Shown here one piece after another: positions 49,301 through 56,513 of a stretch of DNA of 64,000 bases. The position numbers were made by a program, and so were the translations under genes. The DNA comes from Bacteroidota bacterium (lineage in GTDB: Bacteria > Bacteroidota > Bacteroidia > Bacteroidales > UBA7960), in contig RECE01000307.1 in assembly GCA_007694165.1 (NCBI GenBank), positions 1 to 64,000 on the forward strand. Reading direction: 5' to 3'. Each line of letters begins with the position of its first letter. Positions within the stretch are counted from its first letter, which is position 1. The notes beneath the pieces were generated by a model that was given only the letters and a program-made list of their open reading frames with translations, was not told the origin of the DNA and made no database searches.

Positions 49301-52074
49301 GGAATTTTGGGGATGAAACCACGAGCACCCTGCAAAATCCTGTACACACTTTTTTCAGCGAGGGAATGGCTGCAGCAAAAGAGTACCAGGTGGTGCTTTG
49401 GGCAGAATCAGACTGGGGGTGTTATGCCAGCGACAGCATTACCATAACAGCCCAACCGACACCGACAGCCTATTTTGAGACAGATTTTCCCGAAGGATGC
49501 TCCCCGCACACCATTTCATTTGACAACCAGTCGGACGGTGCCACGCATTTCAACTGGAATTTCGGAGATGGAAACATTTCAGCAGAGACCCATCCCACGC
49601 ACACCTACAGCCTGGAGCAGGGAGAAGCTCAACAGACATATACCGTAACGCTGGAAGCCATCCATGGAAGTGGGTGCAGTAGTTTTTTCCAGCAGGAAGT
49701 ATTGGTCCTGCCTCCTTTGTCTGCAACTTTCACCGCCAATCCGGCGGCAGGGTGTCATCCATTCACCGTAGAATTTTCACGTACTGAAAATCCGGGCCTG
49801 GAAAATGCAACCTATTTCTGGAATTACGGAGACGGAAACACCTCCTCTACTGCAGAAACAATGCACAGCCATACTTTTAACCATCTTAATGAGGAAGAAC
49901 AAACTTTCCAGGTTTCGCTAACGGTAACCTACCAGGACATCTGCAACGTTGTGCATGAGCAAGAGGTGGTGGTTTTCCCGCAGCCTGAAGCGCTCTTCAG
50001 CATTTCTCAACAAACAGGATGTGCCCCCCTGGAAATTATGGCCGAAAATCTTTCCATCCCGGGCATGGTGTATACCTGGGATTTTGGAGATGGAACGGAA
50101 CCCATGGAAACAGACGAAAGCATTGTGAACCACATCTACTACAATCCTTCCGATGTACCGGCAATCTTTCCTTTGACCCTCACGGTGCTGTCGGAGGATG
50201 AGTGCACCCATTCAATCACACGCAACATCACGGTATATCCTGAAACAAGCGCGTTCTTCACCGCGACGCCTCAGGAAGGTTGCCATCCCATGGAAGTTAC
50301 CTTTGACAACCAATCTGTAGGCGCAGTTAGTTATCTGTGGGATTTCGGAGACGGAGCCCAATCCACGGAAGAGCATCCTGTTCATACTTTTACCAACCAT
50401 CAGGCAGATCAGCCCGAAGAATATATCGTAACACTCAGCATCCAGTCTGCATATGGATGTGAAACCCTGCACAGCGACACCCTTGTGGTGGCACCCTCAC
50501 CCATGGCCGGCATACAATTGTCTGAACAAACAGGTTGTGCACCTTTCAGTCCTGAGATTACCGGCACATCACAAAATGCCATTGCGTACCATTGGGATTT
50601 TGGAGATGGCAACACATCCGATGAAGAACAACCGCAACAAACCTGGCACAATGATACTGACCAGACCCTCACCTTTGCCATGACCCTGACGGTCGAAAAT
50701 GCATCCGGATGCAGCCACACCACCACCAAAAATATTACGGTACACCCGCAGGTTACGGCAGGATTTACCACCGATGACGGACTGCCGGAAGGTTGCTCTC
50801 CCATGGAAGTGCGATTTGTAAATCAAAGCCAGGGAGCAGTAAGTTACCTGTGGGATTTTGGCAACGGACAAACTTCCCAGGCTGCCAATCCCATGCAGAC
50901 TTTTACCAACAACCATGAATTCCCTGTGACTTATCCTGTAAAACTTATCTCCGCATCTGCGGCAGGGTGCAAGGATACCCTTATCCGAACAATCACGGTA
51001 TATCCTATGCCCACAGCGGGATTTTCCGTAAATCCAAAACAGCAAACCTATCCTGCTGCTACCATTGCCATTACCAACCATCATCCGGGTCAGACAGGCT
51101 TGTACCACTGGGATTTTGGCGACGGCAATACCTCTGATACTGAAGCAGCAGAATTTACCCACACCTACACATGGGATGACGGTGAATACAACACCCAATC
51201 CTACACCATCACCCAGCGTGTTTACAACGATTACTGCCAGCAGGAGGCCACGGCCACGGCCATCATCAACAGCCCTGTCCCTTTAGCAGACTTTGATGGC
51301 GAGATGAAAGGGTGCGCCCCCCATACCATTACCTTCAACAATCAATCGTTGTATGCTCATACTTACAAATGGGATTTTGGGGATGGCAGCATTTCTCATC
51401 ATGAAAACCCGGAATACACCTATCACCAGCCCGGCATCCGTGACGTAACACTGATTGCCATTGGTGATGGCGGAAGAGACACCCTTACAAGCACTGTGGA
51501 GGTATTTCCCACTCCCGTGGCAGATTTTCAGATTGCTTCCAACCTGGTATATGTCCCACTGGAACCGGTCAGTATCACCAACCTTTCTGTGGATGCCTCT
51601 TCGTGGTACTGGGAGTTTGGCGATGGAGGAACTTCAGTGGAGTTTGAACCCGAATACCGTTTCCAGGAGCCCGGGCTTTACAGCATTAGTCTTACCGCCT
51701 ACACCCATACCGAACCGGTTTGTACCGACACCAAAGTACAGGAAAACGCCGTTCGTGCCGAAGAGGCCTGCATGGTGGTTTTCCCCACGGCCTTTGCCCC
51801 AAACAAAACCAGCAGTTCGGGAGGCAGCTATATTCCCGGCGCATCCAACCGTGAAGTTTTCTACCCCGTACACAAGGGAGTGGAAGAGTACAGACTGGAA
51901 ATTTACAACCGCTGGGGTGAGTTGATTTTCGTCAGTGAAGATCCGCTGGTAGGCTGGGATGGATACATACGCGGCCGCCTGATGGAAATGGGGGTGTACA
52001 TATGGAAAGTGGAAGTACAATGCAATACGGGCCGAAGAATCAACAAAGCAGGAGACGTTACACTCATCAGATAA
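40357..52074 (+). CDS. Giant surface protein 2, 3905 residues, mixed Ig-like and PKD repeats, type B T9SS domain
   Basis: An exported protein of over 400 kDa, the largest in the window. The N-terminus has a long polar stretch and then a hydrophobic segment (about 36-55) ending near GFSQ. Residues about 185-2310 are built from about 26 modules of roughly 75-90 residues in three classes. Class A is Cys-rich (PxGGxFxGxGVxxxxFDP...GCxxxCxFxVxVxPLP). Class B is LCDxSxxGxLxxxNLxxYxxxINP...FxWYxDxxLxxxV...DGDxxYVxV. Class C is a few PKD-like copies. Seventeen PKD domains follow (about 2314-3800), each usually starting GCxP and containing WDFGDG, then a type B sorting domain (FPTAFAPN...YNRWGELIF...GWDGYIRGR). 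The frame is open throughout with no frameshift. The next giant gene begins 13 bp later. It is probably an extended adhesive fibre; the ligand is unknown. Confidence 0.87.
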   Translation: MKAERAKYIPQKSHPFYQEKEKEKDLLRICTNILSKLVLISTSLYLFGLMYPVKGFSQITNNCQVVFEIDLTASPDAQWDSPEDVIPGDPCCGMPDYFDCFEIVVELHEDALAFEVEFKSVIGELYYIINCEGISQTMPADRKVRVCTEGTSAPVSLVFCRPGSPVLSFMVKSLPSGIDIDFAPLPSLCMDDDPLPLTGAVPAGGEYFIGNDSEPSESFDPSFYEPGDYVITYQLRDEDTGCLGLAHQIITVHPLPELSCADFSLCHDSAPVTLAAMQDQLPPGGTFIIEGTAITEFDPQHFGPGVFQAEYFYTSAETGCSAVCSFQITLHGLPEVEQNEISLCDYTGEGFVENINLTDYHSFISSADNIQFAWFYDEDMELPVTQPEIISIADEDALWVLITHTPSGCATLEEIVFHVQTMTPENQVAEVCEQSTDGALELYNVDLNSYNSLFYPSSPYVSYEWFWDEALQNPVTLPIPILSGSSHTFWISITDGECSASARLILTVHPLPEINCHPAEFMLCQHSETIDLYETFSQLPTEGFFTLNGLIVSEFTPLEPGTFSLVFTFEDAATGCASQCNITIEVVALPEAGDVSVSLCDESGTGQLDNINLTLYEPQINPNDNITFTWYFDPDLQNEVPNPESTSIEDGYIFYVKTEDPNSCFNTATVDFTVIDTHIPDKTIDLCDASDDDSQQVFDLDLDTFNNEIYPDDPGVSYTWFEDAEMTLEITDPVSVVNHLTDFWVEVSIDECVTTAKITFRVNSLPEVNCMGMIPDFCSNDAPFDLYSLEVSPPGGVFSGAGVNVQGFFNPGNAGEGTHTLTYTWTSPDTQCSNSCTFTVTVLPHPETENIEIDLCQSGGQANVDLFEYTSDITGETDVTFAFYEDAALTVPVASPENHTVSDGDIIYVEVSNEDCFSIATITFSVMDNLGLLSPTLDFCDESGTGLLQIYDTDLNNFNNSIYPVQQGVEYQWYSDAGYENEVDENVPVINHGDFWYVTVSFDGCLEESFAEFEILPVPELTCHILPDICENAEPLELTTFASPEGGTFSGAGVSENTFDPTGIEPGAHTIMYSYEEVGTCTATCELQITVLPVTPVVCPDTLYFCSAAGMQLLDASSPAGGIYQGFGVSEDNGNYYFEPNGPDTGVGEYILTYTFEKDGCTDICTFVASVQDIIDVSCEGDQFVCIDSGILVLDDLCPNPGVFSGTGVSFNADEEYWEFDPAIAGEGDHAILHIFTHPVTGLEYNCNFTVTVYPLPMMDCSGQPASFCTNEGPLTMEEVFSPLPSGGVYFINGTETELFDTTEAGDFEITYQFTDEITLCSNTCTFSITIHPLPDANDSVVEICHDENEIVINLLDYNDHINPEPDIAFAWFHNPELSDEVVNPGSALIEDGDTIYVQVTDEEGCSNIASLSFVVVNIAPVDTTIELCDASADNALQVYNIQLADYNETLYPYQPGISYQWFTDSSLGEAYEIEIADIISDGDELYFVIHYDECTFAFVILFTIHPLPEISCNDITVCDYADATDLSMLVSHEGGIFESPWVSGSIFDVDAAGPGTHAVLYTYSDSNGCVSTCELQVKVFAPEGFACPEEVLLCLNDGLTELNYAAPPGGSYSGPGVSQNEGIWYFNPLVAGTGSHMLTYTYEETEAGCIHSCTFTITVKALPGIECPADMSVCENDEDIILSQLPHFPQGGTFEGMFVSFENDQYIFNTQLAGTEFYEITYHYFDEESGCGNACSFIIKVTPLPSVVWDENLNFCSNDGILELEIAQPSGGIYSGNYVVDGQWFDFGAAGIGHHDITYTYTNTQGCTTTADTVITVNDAPVVYAGEDMFFPTCTAVSLQGAATNGTLPYAYQWRPSALLDNPQIANPQTYTLGSNTTFVLKVTDANGCQDSDVMQIWIENGQYVDLLPFEPVCQNEPPFPLEGGLPLDGMYYINDSSIPATTFDPMQEGAGEHTIYYIFSEQEGCYATAERQIIVYPLPDIQWGGEEFCAFSGLRPITQAYPEGGFFAGDYLTGSSFDTNASGTGEFPVSYNYTDTFGCSASVDAQVIVHALPHTFAGDDQVITTGNYTTIQAANPGESNYDYFWTPQVFLVSPLEQTTFTRELLFSQVFSLIITDRQTGCTDDDEMVVLVEGGELEFVYTFASPSKICDGDTTILKTLVSGGKPPYRYFWYEEDPQENPSAMHINDDTTERNFSVSPGTSQTYYLKATDFEDNNIFRNVNITVNPLPEINLPPIEPLCFNTQINLEELVEFPAGGVFFFEDDEGDWTHPPYDPYPEVNTGSLGTGTHTLVYEYTDTNGCSNFATIDFTVIDVYASFSISQPDICQPHIITIVNESVGAEGYLWDFDENPENTPEDMADILFEHIFPVSDTAMEYTVVLTMEHAQCPDTFSQTISIDPRPQPAFASHEAGCGPLTIDFQNQSTHTNDILLYFWEFGDGTSSVMENPSKTFHNHSDEDKEYIVSLTIVAQNYQCFYSYEEQVLVYPEISAGFTVTPGSSCSPATITIIDQALHAEWYFWELGDGSEILVPAAEFTSPFTHDYINTGNQPDTLLLKQTLWIERENEIQCIQEYEEELVILPEHTAVILANGEQMENEQLLEGCSPFALDLLSEETASILGRTWHFGDGTSSTLQNPQHIFTNDTQEAIEFTLSLQTISQWGCQDEMQITVRVLPAVASSFSFSPHTACSPAEINFISTSTGITPLGFAWDFGNGLGSTEEHPEATFSHEEPSAVTYTIGLLVTDENGCTDTSSSQLVVHPGVTANISTEPVANENHIVEGCATLTVHFSAAQSVNAQTFLWDFDDGNSSSHQEITHTFENPGQYEVTLVTGSGGFCQDTKTITILVHGAADSRFAISSTAGCSPLEGEIEYLFTPDATVDYYWDMEGTGDFEGFDAATLPASQIWINTGEQPHSLTMAFRSITAAGCISETTRQITVYPQVSAQISTSDDYEIVPGEPLEGCSPFTVGLSAEQSEGASSFHWNFGDETTSTLQNPVHTFFSEGMAAAKEYQVVLWAESDWGCYASDSITITAQPTPTAYFETDFPEGCSPHTISFDNQSDGATHFNWNFGDGNISAETHPTHTYSLEQGEAQQTYTVTLEAIHGSGCSSFFQQEVLVLPPLSATFTANPAAGCHPFTVEFSRTENPGLENATYFWNYGDGNTSSTAETMHSHTFNHLNEEEQTFQVSLTVTYQDICNVVHEQEVVVFPQPEALFSISQQTGCAPLEIMAENLSIPGMVYTWDFGDGTEPMETDESIVNHIYYNPSDVPAIFPLTLTVLSEDECTHSITRNITVYPETSAFFTATPQEGCHPMEVTFDNQSVGAVSYLWDFGDGAQSTEEHPVHTFTNHQADQPEEYIVTLSIQSAYGCETLHSDTLVVAPSPMAGIQLSEQTGCAPFSPEITGTSQNAIAYHWDFGDGNTSDEEQPQQTWHNDTDQTLTFAMTLTVENASGCSHTTTKNITVHPQVTAGFTTDDGLPEGCSPMEVRFVNQSQGAVSYLWDFGNGQTSQAANPMQTFTNNHEFPVTYPVKLISASAAGCKDTLIRTITVYPMPTAGFSVNPKQQTYPAATIAITNHHPGQTGLYHWDFGDGNTSDTEAAEFTHTYTWDDGEYNTQSYTITQRVYNDYCQQEATATAIINSPVPLADFDGEMKGCAPHTITFNNQSLYAHTYKWDFGDGSISHHENPEYTYHQPGIRDVTLIAIGDGGRDTLTSTVEVFPTPVADFQIASNLVYVPLEPVSITNLSVDASSWYWEFGDGGTSVEFEPEYRFQEPGLYSISLTAYTHTEPVCTDTKVQENAVRAEEACMVVFPTAFAPNKTSSSGGSYIPGASNREVFYPVHKGVEEYRLEIYNRWGELIFVSEDPLVGWDGYIRGRLMEMGVYIWKVEVQCNTGRRINKAGDVTLIR

Positions 52075-52087
52075 AAACAGGAACAGA

Positions 52088-55000
52088 ATGAGAAACACCG
52101 GAATCACAATATCTGTCATACTTTTCATCACCCTTTGGTTTGGGCAGTTGCCCCTATTGGCTGCAGAAAGGGATGCAACCCGTGTTTCAGAAAAAATGAG
52201 CCGGGAGACCCCCCTGATGGCCTTATTCACTATCGGTCAGGCATCAGGCTGTACTCCTCTTGAAATAACCCTGCACAATCATTCAGTCGGCGCCACCCAT
52301 TTTTTGTGGGATTTCGGCGATGAAAATACTTCAGCCACCAATGCAATAAGTTTTACCCACAGCTGGACGACCGACGACGATACTCCCGAAACCTTCACCA
52401 TTACCCTCACAGCATTTCATGGCGAATTGTCAGACACACATACCGCCACCATTACCGTTTATCCCATGCCGGAGACTTCCATTATCATCCCGGATGAATG
52501 GATCACAGGTTGCGCCCCTCATACCGTAACGTTTTCACAGCAATCGGTTCTTGCCCATCAATTTCTCTGGGATTTTGGTGACGGAACCACCTCCACCCTC
52601 CCCGAACCAGAACATACTTTTACCAACAACAGCGATGATTTGCAATCCTTTGAAGTGATGCTGACTGCGGTCTACACAACCCCCAACGGACAGGTATGCC
52701 AGGTGAAAGATTCTGTTGTCATTGCGGTAAAGCCCTTGCTCAAAGCATCATTTACTCATACCCCGGCAGCAGGGTGCTCTTCACTTGCGCTTGACATCAC
52801 CAATACATCGCAGGGTGCCACTACCAACACATGGAACTTCAACGACGGCAATGAACCTTTCATCAACAACGAACCCTCTTTCAGTTATCCGCTTACCAAT
52901 AGCACCGAAACAGACAAGACCTTCACCGTGGAGCTAACCACCCAAAACAGCCTGGGTTGCACAGACCAGTTCAGCCGTGAAGTCACTGTTTTCGCCCTGC
53001 CCAACGCCGAATTTGAACCATCCGACACCTTTGCCTGCTCTCCGGCCTTTATTAATTTCACCAACCTCTCCACAGGTGCGACCCAGTGGCAGTGGGATTT
53101 TGACAATGGCACCGGGGCTTCCGTTTTTGAGCCGCAACAGGTGGGATTTGTGCAACCGCAACAGGGTGAAGAAGCTGTTTTTAATGTGAGCCTTCTGGCC
53201 ACCTCAAACAAAGGATGCCAGCAAACACATACAAGGCCCATCACCATCGCCCCGTCTCCGACTGCAGGATTCAGCCTTTCCCAACCATCGATTTGTGCAG
53301 TGAACGGTTCGGCAACGGCAACCTTCAGCAATACTGCTGCCCATGCACAACAGGTCCAGTGGCAGGCAACCAACAACCTGGACGATGAAGTGATGGAGTG
53401 GGAAAACACTTCAGAAGATTTTGAGTATATTTTTGAAAATCCCTACAACGAACCCATAGTTTTCACCATCACCCAGACCGCCATCAATGAATTTGGCTGC
53501 ACGGCAATGAAAGAGAGACAGCTAACCCTGCGCCCCGGAATCCTTGCAGAAATTGAACCGGTTGCGTCGGGTTGCCATCCGCATCCGGTCAGCTTTCACC
53601 ATAACACGCCCGGCGCGACCTCTTATGTCTGGGAGTTAAGCGACGGGACCACGTTTGCCGGAGAAAACCCGGAAAGGACTTTTCATAACAGCGGCCACAC
53701 CGGGGTTCAGCAGCATTTTGCTCAGCTGACCGTACAATCGGAACATGGCTGCACCCATGACACCATTGTATATTTTGATGTGTATCCACGCCCCAAAGCA
53801 CTGTTCAGCCTTCCGGTACAACAGACATGTGCCCCTGCCGAACTGGAAATAACCGATGCAAGCATTACAACCGGAGAGCATCTTTATGCCTGGAATTTCG
53901 GACAAGACACTGACACCCTTATGCCACCGGGAAACATCCAATGGTCTTTTGACCACTCCGAAACAAATCCGGTCCTGCAGGAAATATCCCTTACCGTGAG
54001 CAATGAATGGGGTTGCATCCAGACTTTTACCGGAGCTCTCACCCTGTTCCCCCGTGTAAGTGCAGATTTTACCGTTTCCGATACCCTGGGCTGCCATCCC
54101 CTGGAGATAACCCTGACCAATCAATCCACAGGCGCCGATGCCCATATCCCGTTTTCATGGAATTACGGCAACGGTGCATCCTTCAATACGGATGAAGAGC
54201 ACAACCGTACTTTCCTCAATTCCTACGCGGATGAACAGGAAATTTACACTGTTGTACTGGAAGCCACCTCGGTGCATGGCTGTACAGATCAGGCTACCCA
54301 AAACATTTATGTTTCCCCCCGCCCCCAGGCTTTCTACGAAACCTCTGACACTTCAGGATGCGCACCGCTGCTGGTGGAATTTCAGCACCCTGCCGGAGGG
54401 AATGAACTTACCTGGCTCTGGACATTTGACGAGGGTGAAACCTCAACCGAAGCAGGAAATGTGAGCTATGAGTACTTAGTCCCTGCCGGCGAGACACCTC
54501 AGGTTTTTGAAACGTCATTGCTACTGACCAACAGCTGGGGGTGCAGTCATAGCCATGAACAAAGCATCACTGTTTATCCTGAAGCAGAAGCGGCTTTCAG
54601 CAACATCCAGTCAGGTTGCCATCCCCTGGAAGTGTCATTTACCAGTGCGAGTGTAGGTGTATCACAATGGCAGTGGGATTTCGGTAACGGAAGTATATCT
54701 GAGCAGGAAAACCCGGACCAGACCTTTTTCAACCCTTCCAACGAATCCAGCGCTGAATTTATCGTATCGCTTCTGGCCATTTCACCATGGGGATGCGAGG
54801 ATACTGCTTTTGATACCCTGACGGTGTTTCCCCGCCCAAAAGTGGCCTATGAAATGACCCCCCGCAATGGCTGCAGCCCTTTGAACGTTACCTTTGAAAA
54901 CCAAACCGAAGGGGCAACTGATTTTTTGTGGGATTTTGGCAACGGAACCTCCACCACCGGCGAACCTCTGTTTGAAAGAGGATTTGAAAACCTATCCAGC

Positions 55001-56425
55001 CAACCGGACACCTTCCTCATTACGCTCAAAGGAACCAACGCCTATCAGTGCAGTACATTTTCAGAAAAATCCCTTGTGGTTTACCCCGAAGTCACAGCAG
55101 ATTTTTCCACTTCCACTGACACCTGGCAGGGATGCAGTCCGCTCCATCTGAGCTTTATCAATGCGTCGGAGCAGGCCCATGAGTATTTGTGGCATTTCGG
55201 TGAACAGGAGGTATCCGATGAAGAAAACCCCGCATGGACTTTCGTTTCCGATGGTGAACCCGAAACCCTGGTCAGAGTATTGCTTGAGGCCTTTTCCCTT
55301 TATGGATGCGTTGATTCCATGGCACGGGAAGTAACGGTCTTTCCCCAACCGGTAGCCGACTTTGAAGCCCTCCCCCACCAGCAGTATTATCCGGACCGCA
55401 CGGTGTTTGTTACCAATTACTCGTCGCCAGGCGACTGGATTTTTTTATGGGACATGGGAGATGGCAGCTCCTTCGAAACCCACAGCAACGAACCCTTCCC
55501 CCATACCTATGCATGGGAGGAGGAAACTGACTCAACGCAACGTTTTACCATTCATCTGGAAGTAGCGGGTGAACATTGTACCGACAATATGCAGCAAGAA
55601 GTCTCCATTTTGCTGGAGGGGCCTGTTGCCCAGTTTGGTCCTGAAGCACAGGGATGCCCGCCCCTGGAGGTGCAGTTCAACAACCAAAGCCAGTTTGCCC
55701 GCACCTGGCACTGGGACTTTGGCGATGGGAACACCTCCGCAGAAGAAAACCCCTCACACGTTTTTGAATACCCGGGCGAATATGAAGTTACCCTAACCGT
55801 TACCGGAGAATCGGGAACAAGCGAAACCTCCCTGACCATCACTGTTTTTCAACCTCCCAACGCCAGCTTCAGGGTAGAACCTGAAATAATTGTTCTTCCC
55901 GACGACTGGGCGCAAATGATCAACCTCACCGCATTGGGGCACACCTTTGAATGGGATTTCGGCGACGGCAATTTCTCCACAGAAGAAGAACCCCTGCACT
56001 ATTACAATGAACCAGGCCAGTTTATCATTGAACTCACAGCCGGAAACAACACCGACCCCCAATGTTTTGACACCACCACCCGGGAGATACAGGTAACCAC
56101 AACGGAAACTGAAAACCCATGTTATATGTATTTTCCCAATGCATTCACCCCCAACCCCACAGGCACCGGCGGTGGCACCTATAAGCAGGGCGACCCGGCC
56201 AATGATGTTTTCCATCCCAGGCACAATGGGATTGCAGAGTATCGTCTGGAGATTTTCAACCGCTGGGGCGAAAAGATTTTTGAAAGCACCGATATTCATA
56301 TCGGATGGGATGGGTATGTAAGAGGAAAACTTTCTGCCATGGGGGTTTACATCTACCAGGTAACCGCCCGCTGCGAAAACGGCACAGAGATAGAGGATTC
56401 AGGGGATGTGACGCTGGTGAGGTAG
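52088..56425 (+). CDS. Giant PKD-repeat surface protein 3 (type B T9SS domain)
   Basis: A 1445-residue exported protein starting 13 bp after the 3905-residue gene, so the two are translated from one message. The signal peptide (1-26, ending LLAA) leads almost directly into fifteen PKD-type domains (about 38-1340). Most have GC-x-P at the first strand, WDFGDG or WDFGNG in the turn, and a second Cys near the end. The type B sorting domain at about 1344-1445 reads FPNAFTPN...FNRWGEKIF...GWDGYVRGK. It has no separate N-terminal effector domain, unlike giant proteins 1 and 2, which suggests a spacer or structural partner role. No plus-strand terminator is visible after it; the next genes are convergent. 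Confidence 0.88.
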   Translation: MRNTGITISVILFITLWFGQLPLLAAERDATRVSEKMSRETPLMALFTIGQASGCTPLEITLHNHSVGATHFLWDFGDENTSATNAISFTHSWTTDDDTPETFTITLTAFHGELSDTHTATITVYPMPETSIIIPDEWITGCAPHTVTFSQQSVLAHQFLWDFGDGTTSTLPEPEHTFTNNSDDLQSFEVMLTAVYTTPNGQVCQVKDSVVIAVKPLLKASFTHTPAAGCSSLALDITNTSQGATTNTWNFNDGNEPFINNEPSFSYPLTNSTETDKTFTVELTTQNSLGCTDQFSREVTVFALPNAEFEPSDTFACSPAFINFTNLSTGATQWQWDFDNGTGASVFEPQQVGFVQPQQGEEAVFNVSLLATSNKGCQQTHTRPITIAPSPTAGFSLSQPSICAVNGSATATFSNTAAHAQQVQWQATNNLDDEVMEWENTSEDFEYIFENPYNEPIVFTITQTAINEFGCTAMKERQLTLRPGILAEIEPVASGCHPHPVSFHHNTPGATSYVWELSDGTTFAGENPERTFHNSGHTGVQQHFAQLTVQSEHGCTHDTIVYFDVYPRPKALFSLPVQQTCAPAELEITDASITTGEHLYAWNFGQDTDTLMPPGNIQWSFDHSETNPVLQEISLTVSNEWGCIQTFTGALTLFPRVSADFTVSDTLGCHPLEITLTNQSTGADAHIPFSWNYGNGASFNTDEEHNRTFLNSYADEQEIYTVVLEATSVHGCTDQATQNIYVSPRPQAFYETSDTSGCAPLLVEFQHPAGGNELTWLWTFDEGETSTEAGNVSYEYLVPAGETPQVFETSLLLTNSWGCSHSHEQSITVYPEAEAAFSNIQSGCHPLEVSFTSASVGVSQWQWDFGNGSISEQENPDQTFFNPSNESSAEFIVSLLAISPWGCEDTAFDTLTVFPRPKVAYEMTPRNGCSPLNVTFENQTEGATDFLWDFGNGTSTTGEPLFERGFENLSSQPDTFLITLKGTNAYQCSTFSEKSLVVYPEVTADFSTSTDTWQGCSPLHLSFINASEQAHEYLWHFGEQEVSDEENPAWTFVSDGEPETLVRVLLEAFSLYGCVDSMAREVTVFPQPVADFEALPHQQYYPDRTVFVTNYSSPGDWIFLWDMGDGSSFETHSNEPFPHTYAWEEETDSTQRFTIHLEVAGEHCTDNMQQEVSILLEGPVAQFGPEAQGCPPLEVQFNNQSQFARTWHWDFGDGNTSAEENPSHVFEYPGEYEVTLTVTGESGTSETSLTITVFQPPNASFRVEPEIIVLPDDWAQMINLTALGHTFEWDFGDGNFSTEEEPLHYYNEPGQFIIELTAGNNTDPQCFDTTTREIQVTTTETENPCYMYFPNAFTPNPTGTGGGTYKQGDPANDVFHPRHNGIAEYRLEIFNRWGEKIFESTDIHIGWDGYVRGKLSAMGVYIYQVTARCENGTEIEDSGDVTLVR

Positions 56426-56438
56426 AAATCACGTGGAC

Positions 56439-56462
56439 AAAAAAAGCCTGCCGGGACAGGCT
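56439..56462 (-). terminator. Intrinsic terminator after susD
   Basis: AGCCTG (56445-56450) pairs with CAGGCT (56457-56462). Read on the minus strand the hairpin ends in seven Ts, 52 bp past the susD stop. GGACAGGCTG is repeated directly at 56454-56463 and 56478-56487. Confidence 0.65.
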
Positions 56463-56513
56463 GTTCACCAGCTATCCGGACAGGCTGCTAAAAATAAACA
56501 AAAGGATTAAGGA

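Noticed and set aside
40357-56425. Repeated TGGGATTTTGGAGATGG-like DNA suggesting a CRISPR or tandem-repeat array
   Set aside because: The copies are spaced irregularly, diverged and in frame; they encode the WDFGDG turn of PKD domains.
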